In this document: positions 34,216 to 43,077 of the stretch, in pieces
How positions within the stretch are numbered: position 1 is the stretch's first letter
Layout of the letters: each line of letters opens with the position of its first letter
NCBI GenBank assembly: GCA_001941225.1
Contig: MSHM01000032.1
Location: forward strand, 1 to 64,000
Reading direction: 5' to 3'
DNA from: Oscillospiraceae bacterium Zagget12
GTDB lineage: Bacteria > Bacillota > Clostridia > UBA1381
Length of the DNA: 64,000 bases
The notes under the pieces: model-generated
The model's database searches: none
Told to the model about the DNA's origin: nothing
What the model saw: only the letters and a program-made list of their open reading frames with translations
Program-made: the position numbers and the translations under genes

Positions 34216-34737
34216 ATGAAAAAGTTAATGCTTACGGCGGCAAGCCTGTTTATGGTGATAATGCTGTGCGCTTGCGGCGGAGGTAAAACCGCGTCCGAGC
34301 CTATTCCGGATATAGACCCCGCGGCGCTTATAACCGCGGATGACGTTGCCGCATACGCGGGATATACTCCCGTGATTGAAGAAACGGGCACAGCGCGTGA
34401 GGGCAATGTCGCGACCGTGCTTTACAGAAGTGAGCCAATCGGCGAACAGGATATTGTAAGCGTGAAAATAACTCAGTTTACCGACACAATAGGCTATCAA
34501 ACAATTTTTGAGGAGTACGAGCAGGGCAAAGCGAAACGCTCCTCGGCGGAGCTTGTGGACAGTATCGGTCAGGAGGCATATATCGCGTTCCCGACTATCC
34601 ACGTATATGACAGAGGCTGCCTGATTGAAATAACAGCCGGCTCCGGCTCAGATGAGGCTCAAAGTGAGCTGTTAAAGAGCCTTGCCGTTACGGCGGCGGC
34701 GCGCCTTGAGGAAATTGTTCCCGAATATACTAAATAA
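34216..34737 (+). CDS. Predicted lipoprotein of unknown function
   Basis: A 173-residue protein with a lipoprotein signal peptide (MKKLMLTAASLFMVIMLCAC, lipobox L-C-A-C at about 17-20). The mature part is a small alpha/beta domain (ITADDVAAYAGYTPVIEETG, VSVKITQFTDTIGYQTIFEE). I do not recognise the family. AAGGAG precedes ATG, and it may be cotranscribed with transketolase, though a functional link is not evident. A terminator follows. Confidence 0.75.
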   Translation: MKKLMLTAASLFMVIMLCACGGGKTASEPIPDIDPAALITADDVAAYAGYTPVIEETGTAREGNVATVLYRSEPIGEQDIVSVKITQFTDTIGYQTIFEEYEQGKAKRSSAELVDSIGQEAYIAFPTIHVYDRGCLIEITAGSGSDEAQSELLKSLAVTAAARLEEIVPEYTK

Positions 34738-34741
34738 CAAA

Positions 34742-34792
34742 AAAAGAACGCATATGTGAATTGGTAATAATCTTTCACTATTGCGTTCTTTT
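34742..34792 (+). terminator. Terminator after the lipoprotein gene
   Basis: AAAAGAACGCA and TGCGTTCTTTT enclose an inner GTGAA/TTCAC helix; a T-run ends the stem. Confidence 0.75.
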
Positions 34793-34802
34793 GGGTTATA
34801 AT
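34774..34802 (+). promoter_or_regulatory. Possible promoter of the fucosidase gene
   Basis: TTCACT, 17 bases, TATAAT; the -35 lies inside the upstream terminator arm. Confidence 0.4.
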
Positions 34803-34857
34803 TGGCGCGGTTTATATTTATATGGACAATTATTTACACTCGAAAAGGAGTATCAAT

Positions 34858-36329
34858 ATGAATAAGCAGGAATATTTGCGCCGCATTGACGCTTTAATCG
34901 CGCGCGGCAAATTCAAGGACACATGGGAGTCGCTGTCGCAGTACACGGTTCCGCAATGGTACAGAAACGCCAAATTCGGCATATTTATTCACTGGGGCGT
35001 ATACAGCGTACCTGCGTTCGGCAGTGAATGGTATTCGAGAAATATGTATATACAAGGCTCAAAGGAGTTTGAGCATCACATTAAAACCTACGGCGCTCAC
35101 AAGGACTTCGGGTACAAGGATTTTATACCGATGTTCAAGGCGGAAAATTTCAATCCCGATGAGTGGGCGGAGCTTTTCAAAAACGCGGGCGCGGAATATG
35201 TCGTTCCCGTCGCGGAGCATCACGATGGGTTCCAGATGTACAAAAGCGATATTTCACATTGGAACGCGTATGAAATGGGACCGCGCCGCGACACGTTGGG
35301 CGAGCTTGGCGAGAGTGTGAATAAGCGCGGTATGATAAACGGCGCGTCCTCCCACAGAATTGAGCATTGGTTCTTTATGGGACACGGCAAGGACTTTGAG
35401 AGTGACGTAACGGATAATGAAAAGGAGGGCGATTTCTATTATCCCGCAATGCCGGAACCTGACCATTTTGACCTGTTTTCAGAGCCGTATCCGTCAAAGG
35501 AATTTATGGAGGATTGGCTTGTACGCTGCTGTGAGCTTGTCGATAATTACAACCCGAAGATTATTTATTTTGATTGGTGGATTCAGCATGACGCGGCAAA
35601 GCCGTACTTAAAAAATTCGCGGCGTATTACTACAACCGCGCGGTTGAGCGCGGCACGGAGGCGGTTATTAATTACAAGCACGACGCGTTTATGTTCGGTA
35701 CTGCGGTGCCGGACGTGGAGCGCGGTCAATTCACCGACGCAAAGCCGTATATTTGGCAAACGGACACGTCCGTCACGAGAAATTCGTGGTGCTATACCGA
35801 GGGCAACAGCTATAAAACTCCGAATGAAATTATCAGAACATTAATCGATGTCGTGAGCAAAAACGGCAGAATGTTACTCAATATCGGTCCCAAGGCCGAT
35901 GGCAGCATACCCGCCGAGGACAGGGAAATACTTCTCGCTATAGGCGGTTGGCTCAAGAAAAACGGCGAGGGTATTTACGGCGCAAACGTCTGGAGATACT
36001 CCGAGGAGGGTCCGACAAAGACCGTCGAGGGACAATTCAGCGACGGAGCCGAAACGGTGTATACCGAGCGCGATTTCCGCTTTACCGTCAAAGGCGACAG
36101 CGTTTATGTGTTCGCGATGAAATTCCCCGAAAGCGGATCCGTTACCGTAAAGGCTTTCGCCGACGCGGACGCAAGCAAAAAGCCTGTGTTTAACGGCATT
36201 ATAAAAAGCGTTTCCGTACTCGGCTTTGACTGCGGCGTTACATATACCCGCGACGAAAACGGACTGCATATAAACGCGCCCGAGGTTAAGAGCGAATATC
36301 CGGTTACGTTTAAGATTACAATGAAATAA
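34858..36329 (+). CDS. GH29 alpha-L-fucosidase, two frames joined by a -1 shift
   Basis: Frame one (34858-35844) gives the GH29 barrel: WYRNAKFGIFIHWGVYSVPA, VPVAEHHDGFQMYKS and IIYFDWWIQHD, whose Asp is the likely nucleophile. After codon 251 it turns into Arg/Thr nonsense. Frame two, from 35616, continues the enzyme (FGTAVPDVERGQFTDAKPYI, NGRMLLNIGPKADGSIP, then a beta-sandwich). The switch falls on A AAA AAT at 35610-35616; a -1 slip yields about 490 residues with no gap. It is either programmed frameshifting, a poly-A phase-variable or broken gene, or a base error. ATG 34858 follows AAAGGAG. No signal peptide is seen, so it is probably cytoplasmic. Confidence 0.85.
35610..35616 (+). other. 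Slippery heptamer A AAA AAT in the fucosidase
   Basis: In zero frame the codons are TTA AAA AAT TCG. Slipping one base back gives AAA AAA TTC GCG, which restores the GH29 sequence. Downstream GC hairpins are possible (CGCGG/CCGCG at 35618-35640, or CCGCGC/GCGCGG at 35636-35653). Confidence 0.6.
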
Positions 36330-36421
36330 AATTGATACATCATTATATCCCAAAAATTTCTTAAGAAATTTAAACAAAAAAGGGTTGATTTTTTTTTAGT
36401 AACTATGATAAGATAAAAAAT

Positions 36422-36450
36422 TTGACTTTTGGGTAAAATTGTGCTATAAT
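36422..36450 (+). promoter_or_regulatory. Promoter of carD with extended -10
   Basis: TTGACT, 17 bases, TGC-preceded TATAAT, 46 bases before carD. Confidence 0.75.
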
Positions 36451-36495
36451 ATACTTAGTGCAAAATTTGATTTTTTAGAAAGGCGGGAAAATGTG

Positions 36496-36981
36496 ATGTA
36501 TTGCGTCGGCGATAAGGTTGTACACCCTCTGCATGGTGCGGGTACAATAGAAGAAATTAAGGAAATGGAAATTGTCGGCAAAAAGCGTCAATATTATGTT
36601 GTAAAATTTGCTATAGGCAGCATGGTTACCAACATACCTATTGAAAGCAGTGACAGCATAGGAATACGTCCTGTCATAGACAAGCAGGAGGCTAAAAACG
36701 TACTTCAATGTTTCAGAGATGCGGACGTCGAAGATGACGCCAACTGGAATAAGCGTCAAAGGGATAATTTGATTAAGATAAAATCAGGTGATATTTATCA
36801 GGTGCTTGCGGTTCTTAAGGAGCTGATGTACCGTGAAAAGCTTAAAGGACTTTCAACAAGCGAAAGAAAAACTTTATGCTCCGCAAAACAGATTGTTGTA
36901 AGCGAGCTGGTTTTATCAGAGGTTGCCGATATTGGAGATATTGAAAGTATAATGAACGACACAGTCGAGGCACTGATTTAA
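36496..36981 (+). CDS. carD: CarD/CdnL-family transcription regulator
   Basis: A 161-residue RNA-polymerase-binding factor. The N-terminal Tudor-like RID domain is clear (MYCVGDKVVHPLHGAGTIEE, YYVVKFAIGSMVTNIPIE; about 1-60), followed by a helical DNA-contacting domain (about 65-160). CarD proteins stabilise the open promoter complex, notably at rRNA promoters. ATG 36496 is chosen because AGGCGG precedes it; the track's 36439 start overlaps the promoter. ispD and ispF follow, an arrangement common in Firmicutes. Confidence 0.93.
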   Translation: MYCVGDKVVHPLHGAGTIEEIKEMEIVGKKRQYYVVKFAIGSMVTNIPIESSDSIGIRPVIDKQEAKNVLQCFRDADVEDDANWNKRQRDNLIKIKSGDIYQVLAVLKELMYREKLKGLSTSERKTLCSAKQIVVSELVLSEVADIGDIESIMNDTVEALI

Positions 36982-36985
36982 AAAA

Positions 36986-37017
36986 ACAGCACATTTCATA
37001 TAATTGGAATGTGCTGT
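36986..37017 (+). other. 12-bp hairpin between carD and ispD
   Basis: ACAGCACATTTC pairs with GGAATGTGCTGT (one G-U) over an eight-base loop. The U-run is on the minus strand only (seven), so in the sense direction it is a stabiliser or processing hairpin, not a terminator. Confidence 0.5.
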
Positions 37018-37036
37018 ACTTACGTATGGAGGAATT

Positions 37037-37729
37037 ATGAAAATTACTGCGGTTATAGTCGCGGGCGGCAGAGGCACGAGAATGGGAGCCGGCAAGAACA
37101 AGATATTTCTAAAAATTCTCGGTGAAGAGGTAATTTGCCACACACTGCGCGCGTTTGAAAATAACGAATTTGTAGATGATATTATAGTCGTAACGGGCAA
37201 AAACGATATAACCGAATGTGCCGCGCTTATTCAGAAATATAAATTCTCAAAGGTAAGCGCTGTAGCCGAGGGCGGAGAAACGCGCCGCGAGTCCGTATTT
37301 AACGGACTTATGAGGGCAAACGGAGATATTGTTCTTATTCACGACGGCGCGAGAGCGCTTGTGACGGACAGCGAGATAAATAATTCCATTGAGGACTGCA
37401 AAAAATACGGAGCGTCGGCGGTGGGTGTAAAATGTAAGGATACGCTTAAGACGGCGGATTCGGAGGAATTTATATCGGGAACCGTAAACCGCGAATCAAC
37501 CTATCTTATACAAACGCCGCAGACGTTTTATCTTGACAAAATACTTGATTTGCATAAAAGAGCCGACCGCGAGAGCCTTAACGCCACGGACGACTGTATG
37601 ATAGCCGAGCGCTACGGAATGAAGGTAAAAATAAGCGGCGGCAGCTATGACAATATAAAGCTTACCACTCCCGAGGATATGATAATAGGCGAGAGGATAC
37701 TTAAAAGAAGAAAGGAAAACGGGATATGA
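37037..37729 (+). CDS. ispD: 2-C-methyl-D-erythritol 4-phosphate cytidylyltransferase
   Basis: A 230-residue enzyme of the MEP isoprenoid pathway that makes CDP-ME. The nucleotide-binding N-terminus is [32 protein letters not shown] and [10 protein letters not shown] are the other conserved motifs. ATG 37037 follows ATGGAGG; the track start lies in the upstream hairpin. It overlaps ispF by four bases (ATGA). Confidence 0.96.
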   Translation: MKITAVIVAGGRGTRMGAGKNKIFLKILGEEVICHTLRAFENNEFVDDIIVVTGKNDITECAALIQKYKFSKVSAVAEGGETRRESVFNGLMRANGDIVLIHDGARALVTDSEINNSIEDCKKYGASAVGVKCKDTLKTADSEEFISGTVNRESTYLIQTPQTFYLDKILDLHKRADRESLNATDDCMIAERYGMKVKISGGSYDNIKLTTPEDMIIGERILKRRKENGI

Positions 37730-38193
37730 GAATAGGTCAGGGATACGATGTTCACAAGCTGGTCGCGGGACGCGACTGTATAATATGCGGTGTCAAAATT
37801 CCCTACGAAAAGGGACTTTTGGGGCACAGCGACGCCGATGTCGCGCTCCACGCGCTTTCCGACGCTCTTCTCGGCGCGGCGGCGCTTGGCGACATAGGGA
37901 GGCATTTTCCCGATACCGATGAAAAATATAAGGGTGCGGACAGCCGTATGCTTCTCAGAGCGGTTATGAAAAAAATATCGCAAAAGGGTTACGAGGTGGA
38001 AAACGTGGACGTTACCATTGTAGCTCAAAGACCGAAAATGTCGCCGTACATCGAGGAAATGCGTAAAAACATAGCGGAGGATTTGTGCATTGATATTGCT
38101 AATGTCAATGTTAAGGCGACCACAACCGAAAGGCTCGGCTTTGAGGGCAGAGGAGAGGGAATATCCGCGACGGCGGTCGCGCTTTTGAAATAG
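37726..38193 (+). CDS. ispF: 2-C-methyl-D-erythritol 2,4-cyclodiphosphate synthase
   Basis: A 155-residue trimeric zinc enzyme that cyclises CDP-ME 2-phosphate. [13 protein letters not shown] contains the zinc Asp and His, [19 protein letters not shown] supplies the third ligand and active site, and [19 protein letters not shown] is the C-terminal signature. It is coupled to ispD by a four-base overlap. Confidence 0.97.
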   Translation: MRIGQGYDVHKLVAGRDCIICGVKIPYEKGLLGHSDADVALHALSDALLGAAALGDIGRHFPDTDEKYKGADSRMLLRAVMKKISQKGYEVENVDVTIVAQRPKMSPYIEEMRKNIAEDLCIDIANVNVKATTTERLGFEGRGEGISATAVALLK

Positions 38194-38205
38194 GAGGACA
38201 ATGAC

Positions 38206-39180
38206 TTGAACATATACGATTTTGACGAAACGATTTATGACAGCGACAGCACAAGGGATTTTTATTTTCACTGTCTCAGAAAATATCCGAAAATACTGCT
38301 TAGCGTTCCGGCGATGGCGTGGGCGTTTTTCCTGTATATTTTGGGATTGAAAACAAAGACGCAGTTTAAGGAAAAGATGTACCGTTTTTTGCGCTATGTT
38401 CCCGACATAGACAGTGAGCTTGATGTTTTTTGGAACAAAAACGAGCGGAAAATAAAGCGGTGGTATAGAGACAGACAAAAGGAGGACGATATTATTATAT
38501 CCGCGTCGCCCGAATTTCTGCTTGAACCCATATGCGAAAGACTCGGCATAAAATTGCTGATAGCGTCAAAGGTGGACAAGCATACGGGCTTGTACAGCGG
38601 CGAGAATTGCCACGGAGAAGAAAAGGTAAAAAGGCTTAAAGCGGAAATTCCCGATGCGGTATGCGAGGAGTTTTATTCGGATTCCTTGTCGGATACTCCT
38701 CTTGCGGAGCTTGCCGCAACGGCAAAGATAATCCGCGGCAATGAGATAATCGATTGGGACAAGTACAAGCCGTCAAAGCTAAAAATGTTCCTAAGCCGTG
38801 AATTTCTCGCTTTTCTGGTGGTGGGCGTTATAAATACCCTAAGCAATGTGGTATTTTCAACGATATATTCGATTTTTATACCGAACACCACGCTCGCATT
38901 CTTCCCGGGATATATAACCTCAAACGTGGTGTCGTATCTGCTTAACAGCAAGCTGACATTTAATGAAAGGCTGGGATTTGTAAAATTTATAAAATTCTTT
39001 ATATCGTATATACCGAACTTTGTTATTCAAACGGTTATAGTCTACCTGTTCGACCGCTTTATCCACGGCCCGAGCGTAATCGCATACGCAATCGCCGCGG
39101 TCATAGGTGTGCCGGTGACGTTTGTATTTATGAAGGTGTTTACGTTTAGAAAAGAAAAGTCCAAAAAATCCGCGAATTAA
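38206..39180 (+). CDS. HAD-family phosphatase fused to GtrA membrane domain
   Basis: A 324-residue two-domain protein. Residues about 1-190 are a HAD-IB-type phosphatase: MNIYDFDETIYDSDSTRDFY (DxD nucleophile motif), IISASPEFLLEPI (motif II Ser) and YSDSLSDTPLAELA (motif IV). Residues about 200-315 are a four-TM GtrA domain (FLAFLVVGVINTLSNVVF, with polar NSKLTFNE before TM3). GtrA proteins move or present polyprenyl-linked sugars. The start is TTG with AGGAGG upstream. It follows ispDF, so an undecaprenyl- or isoprenoid-linked substrate is an attractive but unproved idea. Confidence 0.85.
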   Translation: MNIYDFDETIYDSDSTRDFYFHCLRKYPKILLSVPAMAWAFFLYILGLKTKTQFKEKMYRFLRYVPDIDSELDVFWNKNERKIKRWYRDRQKEDDIIISASPEFLLEPICERLGIKLLIASKVDKHTGLYSGENCHGEEKVKRLKAEIPDAVCEEFYSDSLSDTPLAELAATAKIIRGNEIIDWDKYKPSKLKMFLSREFLAFLVVGVINTLSNVVFSTIYSIFIPNTTLAFFPGYITSNVVSYLLNSKLTFNERLGFVKFIKFFISYIPNFVIQTVIVYLFDRFIHGPSVIAYAIAAVIGVPVTFVFMKVFTFRKEKSKKSAN

Positions 39181-39216
39181 ACGAAAATTTTGGTGAATAT
39201 GCTTTACTTCGCCGTA

Positions 39217-39245
39217 TTGACAAGAAAGAAAAATTGTGTTAGAAT
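39217..39245 (+). promoter_or_regulatory. Promoter upstream of the ATP-grasp operon
   Basis: TTGACA, 17 bases, TAGAAT. A terminator follows about 20 bases after the -10, so transcripts must read through it to reach the operon. Confidence 0.65.
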
Positions 39246-39265
39246 AAACATATAATAAAGAGAAC

Positions 39266-39301
39266 AAAGACGTTTCAAATTTTTTTGAGGCGTCTTTTTT
39301 T
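39266..39301 (+). terminator. Intrinsic terminator or attenuator before the ATP-grasp operon
   Basis: AAAGACGTTTCAAA pairs with TTTGAGGCGTCTTT (two G-U pairs) and is followed by a T-run. It may end the ispDF/HAD-GtrA transcript or attenuate the promoter just upstream. Confidence 0.8.
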
Positions 39302-39355
39302 CATTTTTTAGAGATTTTTATATGTTAAGGTCAGATGAAAAGGAGATGGTGTTCA

Positions 39356-40672
39356 ATGGACGCGCTTAACAGTCATGTTAATCAAATAAACGCGCTGCTG
39401 GAAAGATACGGGGTGCGTTTCGGTATTTATAAGAACGGGGTGTTTAAAGAGCAGCTGTTTCCGTTTGACCCGATACCGAGAATTATTGAAAAGGACGAGT
39501 TTGAAAAAATCGAGCGCGGACTAAAGCAGCGTGTAACCGCGCTTAATATGTTCATCGCGGACGTGTACGGCGACAAGAAGATAATCAAGGACAAGGTAAT
39601 ACCGCCTGAGTTTGTCTATTCCTCGTCGGGATATATGGCGGAGTGCGACGGCGTAAAAACACCAAAGGGCATCGCGAGCCACATATCGGGCATCGGCCTT
39701 GTGCAGGCAAAGGACGGCGAGTGGTACATACTTGAGGATAATCTGCGAATCCCGTCCGGAGCGTCATATCCGCTTATCGCGAGGGATCTGTGCCGAAAGG
39801 CGAGTCCGTCCACTTTCCGTGACCACGCCGTGGCGGATAACCGCGATTATGTGCGCCTTCTGCGCGATACGATGGACTATGTAAACACAGGCGGACTTAA
39901 CGTCATTCTCACTCCCGGACGCTATAATGCGGCGTTCTTCGAACATTCGTATCTTGCCGAGAGAACCGGAGCTGTGCTGGTTTCAAGCAATGAGCTTGTG
40001 GTGGAGAACAACATCGTATATTTGAATACCGCATTGGGCAAGCAGCGTGTCGGCGCGGTATACCGCCGTATTTCCGACGAGTATCTCGATCCGCTCGCGT
40101 TTAACGAGGAATCGCTTATAGGCGTGCCTAATCTTTACGACGCGTTCAAGAGTGGCAATGTCGTGATTTTGAATGCGCCCGGAAACGGCGTCGCGGACGA
40201 TAAGGGCATATATTATTTTGTTCCAAAAATGGTTAAGTATTACTTGGGCGAGGAGTGCATAACCAACAACGCGCCCACATATCTGCCGTATTACGAGGAG
40301 GATATGAAGTATGTGCTCGATAAATTCGACAGCCTTGTAATAAAGGACGTCGCCGAGGCGGGCGGCTACGGAGTTGTATTCGGCAGCTCACTAACCTCGG
40401 AAAAGAAAGCGGAATTTATAGAAATGCTGAAAAGCGAGCCGCGCCGTTTTATCGCTCAGGAGGTAATCGACTTCCTCGATTTGGATATACTTGACGAGGA
40501 CGGCAAAACACCGGTGCCGCGAAAGGCGGATTTGAGAGCGTTTGTCTTGTCGGGCAAAACGACGGAGGTATGGAAGAGCGGACTTACAAGATTTTCGCGT
40601 AATTCCGACTCATTTATAGTGAATTCATCACAAGGAGGAGGTTTCAAGGACACATGGGTACTGTCACGGTAG
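39356..40672 (+). CDS. Circularly permuted ATP-grasp protein (COG2308 type)
   Basis: A 438-residue member of the circularly permuted ATP-grasp family, predicted to form amide or peptide bonds using ATP. Visible landmarks are DALNSHVNQINALLERYGVR, FIADVYGDKKIIKDKVIPPE, WYILEDNLRIPSGASYPL, VLVSSNELVVENN and a C-terminal DLRAFVLSGKTTEVWKSGLT. ATG 39356 follows AGGAGATGG. The next gene (alpha-E) starts inside its last codons (19-base overlap), and transglutaminase follows, the conserved trio for this family. Confidence 0.88.
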   Translation: MDALNSHVNQINALLERYGVRFGIYKNGVFKEQLFPFDPIPRIIEKDEFEKIERGLKQRVTALNMFIADVYGDKKIIKDKVIPPEFVYSSSGYMAECDGVKTPKGIASHISGIGLVQAKDGEWYILEDNLRIPSGASYPLIARDLCRKASPSTFRDHAVADNRDYVRLLRDTMDYVNTGGLNVILTPGRYNAAFFEHSYLAERTGAVLVSSNELVVENNIVYLNTALGKQRVGAVYRRISDEYLDPLAFNEESLIGVPNLYDAFKSGNVVILNAPGNGVADDKGIYYFVPKMVKYYLGEECITNNAPTYLPYYEEDMKYVLDKFDSLVIKDVAEAGGYGVVFGSSLTSEKKAEFIEMLKSEPRRFIAQEVIDFLDLDILDEDGKTPVPRKADLRAFVLSGKTTEVWKSGLTRFSRNSDSFIVNSSQGGGFKDTWVLSR

Positions 40673-41316
40673 AAAGACTTGATAATTTATTTTGGCTCGG
40701 AAGATATATAGAGCGCGTATATCAGACGATACAGCTTTATATGGACGGCTATGACCGTATGATTGATGAGGACGGCGCGTATTACAATGAAATATGTGAG
40801 CAGCTCGGAATTCCGAATATATATGAATCAAGCGAGGATTTTATAAAGAGCTTTGGTTTTGACGAAAATAACGCGTCCTCGATTATATCGAACGCGTATA
40901 GGGCATACGACAACGCTATGGTAATACGCGATGAGATTTCAACAAAAACACTCGCGTATATTCATCTTGTAATAGCCAATCTCGAAAAGGCGAAAACGAG
41001 CGGTTCGCCTATGCTTGAGCTGCAAAGCGTTTTGGATAATATACTCGCGTTTTGGGGCTGTCTTGACGACGAGGTTGACGAGGAATCGACAAGAAACGCG
41101 GTCAAGGTGGGCAAGAGAATAGAGAGGCTTGACCTGTATCTGCGCGCGAAAAAGCCGCGCGAGGAGCTTGTGCGCGAAACCGACCGCCTGGAGCATCGTG
41201 TAAAGACCACGAACTTAAAGTATAACAAAGCGGCGTTAAAGCACGTTTCCGCCTTGATTGAGGACGAGCCGATAGACTACAGGGAGGCGCTTTCAAAAGC
41301 GATGATGATAATATAA
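40654..41316 (+). CDS. Alpha-E domain protein (COG2307 type)
   Basis: A 220-residue, almost wholly helical protein whose N-terminus VERLDNLFWLGRYIERVYQT is the alpha-E signature. The conserved acidic helices (MDGYDRMIDEDGAYYNEICE) give the family its name. It always accompanies the COG2308 ATP-grasp protein, with which it probably forms one enzyme complex; its own activity is unknown. GGAGGAGG lies upstream within the preceding gene. The transglutaminase gene starts three bases after its stop. Confidence 0.88.
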   Translation: MGTVTVERLDNLFWLGRYIERVYQTIQLYMDGYDRMIDEDGAYYNEICEQLGIPNIYESSEDFIKSFGFDENNASSIISNAYRAYDNAMVIRDEISTKTLAYIHLVIANLEKAKTSGSPMLELQSVLDNILAFWGCLDDEVDEESTRNAVKVGKRIERLDLYLRAKKPREELVRETDRLEHRVKTTNLKYNKAALKHVSALIEDEPIDYREALSKAMMII

Positions 41317-41319
41317 AAT

Positions 41320-42108
41320 ATGTTTTTAAAATTTTCGTATGATATGCGGATTGATTTTTCCTCGCCGGTTTACAATAACCGCTACAAGATAAAATATATG
41401 CCGTATGATACGCTGCGGCAAAGGATAATAAGCGCCGAGCTTTGCGTAAAGCCGGACAATGACGGGTACTGGGACAGCGACCGTTTCGGGAATAAAATCC
41501 TGTGCGGCACTGTCGCGGGCGCGCATACATCGTTTTCGGTGTCTTTAAGAGGCATAGCCGAAACGGGACTTGCCGTAAACGAGCATTACGACAACGACAC
41601 GGATATATTTACCGTGCAATCGGCATATACAAAGCCGGGAAAAGAAATTAAATATTTGTATGAAAAACTTTGCAAAGGTGCGCCGAAAAGCCGTTATGAT
41701 AGGGTTATGCACTTCATGAACGGTCTTTTTCGTGTCTTTAATTATGTGCCGCGCGCCACGACCGTCAAAACGACGGCGGAGGAGGCATTGCGCCTTCGCA
41801 AGGGCGTGTGCCAGGATTACGCGCATATTATGATTTCTCTTCTGCGTCTTGACGGAATACCCGCAAGGTACGTTGTGGGTATGATGATAGGCGAGGGCGC
41901 GAGCCACGCTTGGGTAGAGGTCAATCTAAACGGTTATTGGTACGGTATTGACCCGACAAACAATCTGCTTACAGATGATTTTTATATAAAGATTTCGCAC
42001 GGCAGGGATTACCGTGACTGCGTTGTGTCAAAGGGTGTGTTTACGGGCGCGGCGGCGCAGACGCAGAGCGTTTACGCGCGTGTTATAAAAATTAAGCGCC
42101 CGCGATAA
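41320..42108 (+). CDS. Transglutaminase-like cysteine protease family protein
   Basis: A 262-residue cytoplasmic transglutaminase-fold protein. The N-terminal beta domain (about 1-110, bacterial transglutaminase-like) precedes the catalytic core. The triad is visible: Cys in LRKGVCQDYAHIM, His in GEGASHAWVEVNL, and Asp in YGIDPTNN. These enzymes may cut or transfer peptide amides. As third gene of the ATP-grasp/alpha-E/transglutaminase string, it likely acts on the peptide made by its neighbours. Confidence 0.9.
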   Translation: MFLKFSYDMRIDFSSPVYNNRYKIKYMPYDTLRQRIISAELCVKPDNDGYWDSDRFGNKILCGTVAGAHTSFSVSLRGIAETGLAVNEHYDNDTDIFTVQSAYTKPGKEIKYLYEKLCKGAPKSRYDRVMHFMNGLFRVFNYVPRATTVKTTAEEALRLRKGVCQDYAHIMISLLRLDGIPARYVVGMMIGEGASHAWVEVNLNGYWYGIDPTNNLLTDDFYIKISHGRDYRDCVVSKGVFTGAAAQTQSVYARVIKIKRPR

Positions 42109-42132
42109 ATTTTTAGGAAAGGATATGAATAT

Positions 42133-43077
42133 ATGGTAGAAACAGTTGCGTCGGTTGAATTGCCGATAAATGAAAAGCTGGAAATAAGAAAACAAAGAAT
42201 TGTTCCCGTTTCGCCGCTTAACGGCAGTGAAAAGCGCATAAGCGTGGTTACGGGAACGCACGGCGATGAGCTTGAGGGACAGTATGTCTGCTACGAGCTT
42301 GCGCGTAGAATAAATGAAAATATAGGTGATTTAAAGGGTATAGTCGATATATATCCGGCGCTAAATCCGTTGGGAATAGACTCGATAACGCGCGGTATCC
42401 CGGGATTTGATTTGGATATGAACAGAATTTTCCCCGGCTCAAACGACGGCTCAATGGCTGAGTATACCGCGGCAAAGATTGTCGGCGACCTGAAAGGCTC
42501 GGCGGCGTGTATAGATATTCACGCGTCGAATATTTTCCTTACGGAAATACCTCAGATACGCATCTCGGAGGAAACCGCACCGACTCTTGTGCCGCTTGCA
42601 AAGAAGATGAATGTGGATTTCATCTGGGTGCACGGCGCGGCGACGGTGCTTGAGGCAACACTGGCACATTCGTTAAACAGCGTCGGGACTCCAACGCTTG
42701 TTGTGGAAATGGGCGTGGGTATGAGAATTACCAAGGCATACGGCGATAAAATCACCGACGGCATTTTCTGTTTAATGGAAGAGCTCGGCATTTGGGACGG
42801 CGAGGTGATAGAGCCTACGGAGCCGATTATATCAAGCAATCCCGATGACGTAAGCTTTATAAACGCTCCCGTGTCCGGCATATTCCTGCCCGATACGGCT
42901 CACTGCACGATGGTTAAAAAGGGCGATAAAATAGGAAGAATAGTCGATCCGCTCCACTCGGCGGTGCTTGAGGAAATAACAGCGCCCTGCGACGGTCTTG
43001 TGTTTACTATACGCGAATATCCCGTGGTTGACGAAGGCTCGCTTATAGCGCGAATATTGGGAGGTGTGTGCCGATGA
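42133..43077 (+). CDS. M14-type succinylglutamate desuccinylase/aspartoacylase family protein, active-site intact
   Basis: A 314-residue zinc carboxypeptidase-like protein (AstE/AspA family). Zn and catalytic residues appear complete: TGTHGDELEG (HxxE), CIDIHASN (third His) and LVVEMGVGMR (catalytic Glu). The C-terminal about 80 residues form a barrel-sandwich tail (APVSGIFLPDTAHCTMVKKG). It would remove an acyl or amino acid group from an amide. It is 24 bases after transglutaminase and overlaps its diverged paralogue by four bases. Confidence 0.88.
   Translation: MVETVASVELPINEKLEIRKQRIVPVSPLNGSEKRISVVTGTHGDELEGQYVCYELARRINENIGDLKGIVDIYPALNPLGIDSITRGIPGFDLDMNRIFPGSNDGSMAEYTAAKIVGDLKGSAACIDIHASNIFLTEIPQIRISEETAPTLVPLAKKMNVDFIWVHGAATVLEATLAHSLNSVGTPTLVVEMGVGMRITKAYGDKITDGIFCLMEELGIWDGEVIEPTEPIISSNPDDVSFINAPVSGIFLPDTAHCTMVKKGDKIGRIVDPLHSAVLEEITAPCDGLVFTIREYPVVDEGSLIARILGGVCR

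Noticed and set aside
36350-36372. Palindrome AAATTTCTTAAGAAATTT after the fucosidase
   Set aside because: AT-only stem with essentially no loop; too weak to call a terminator and not clearly an operator.
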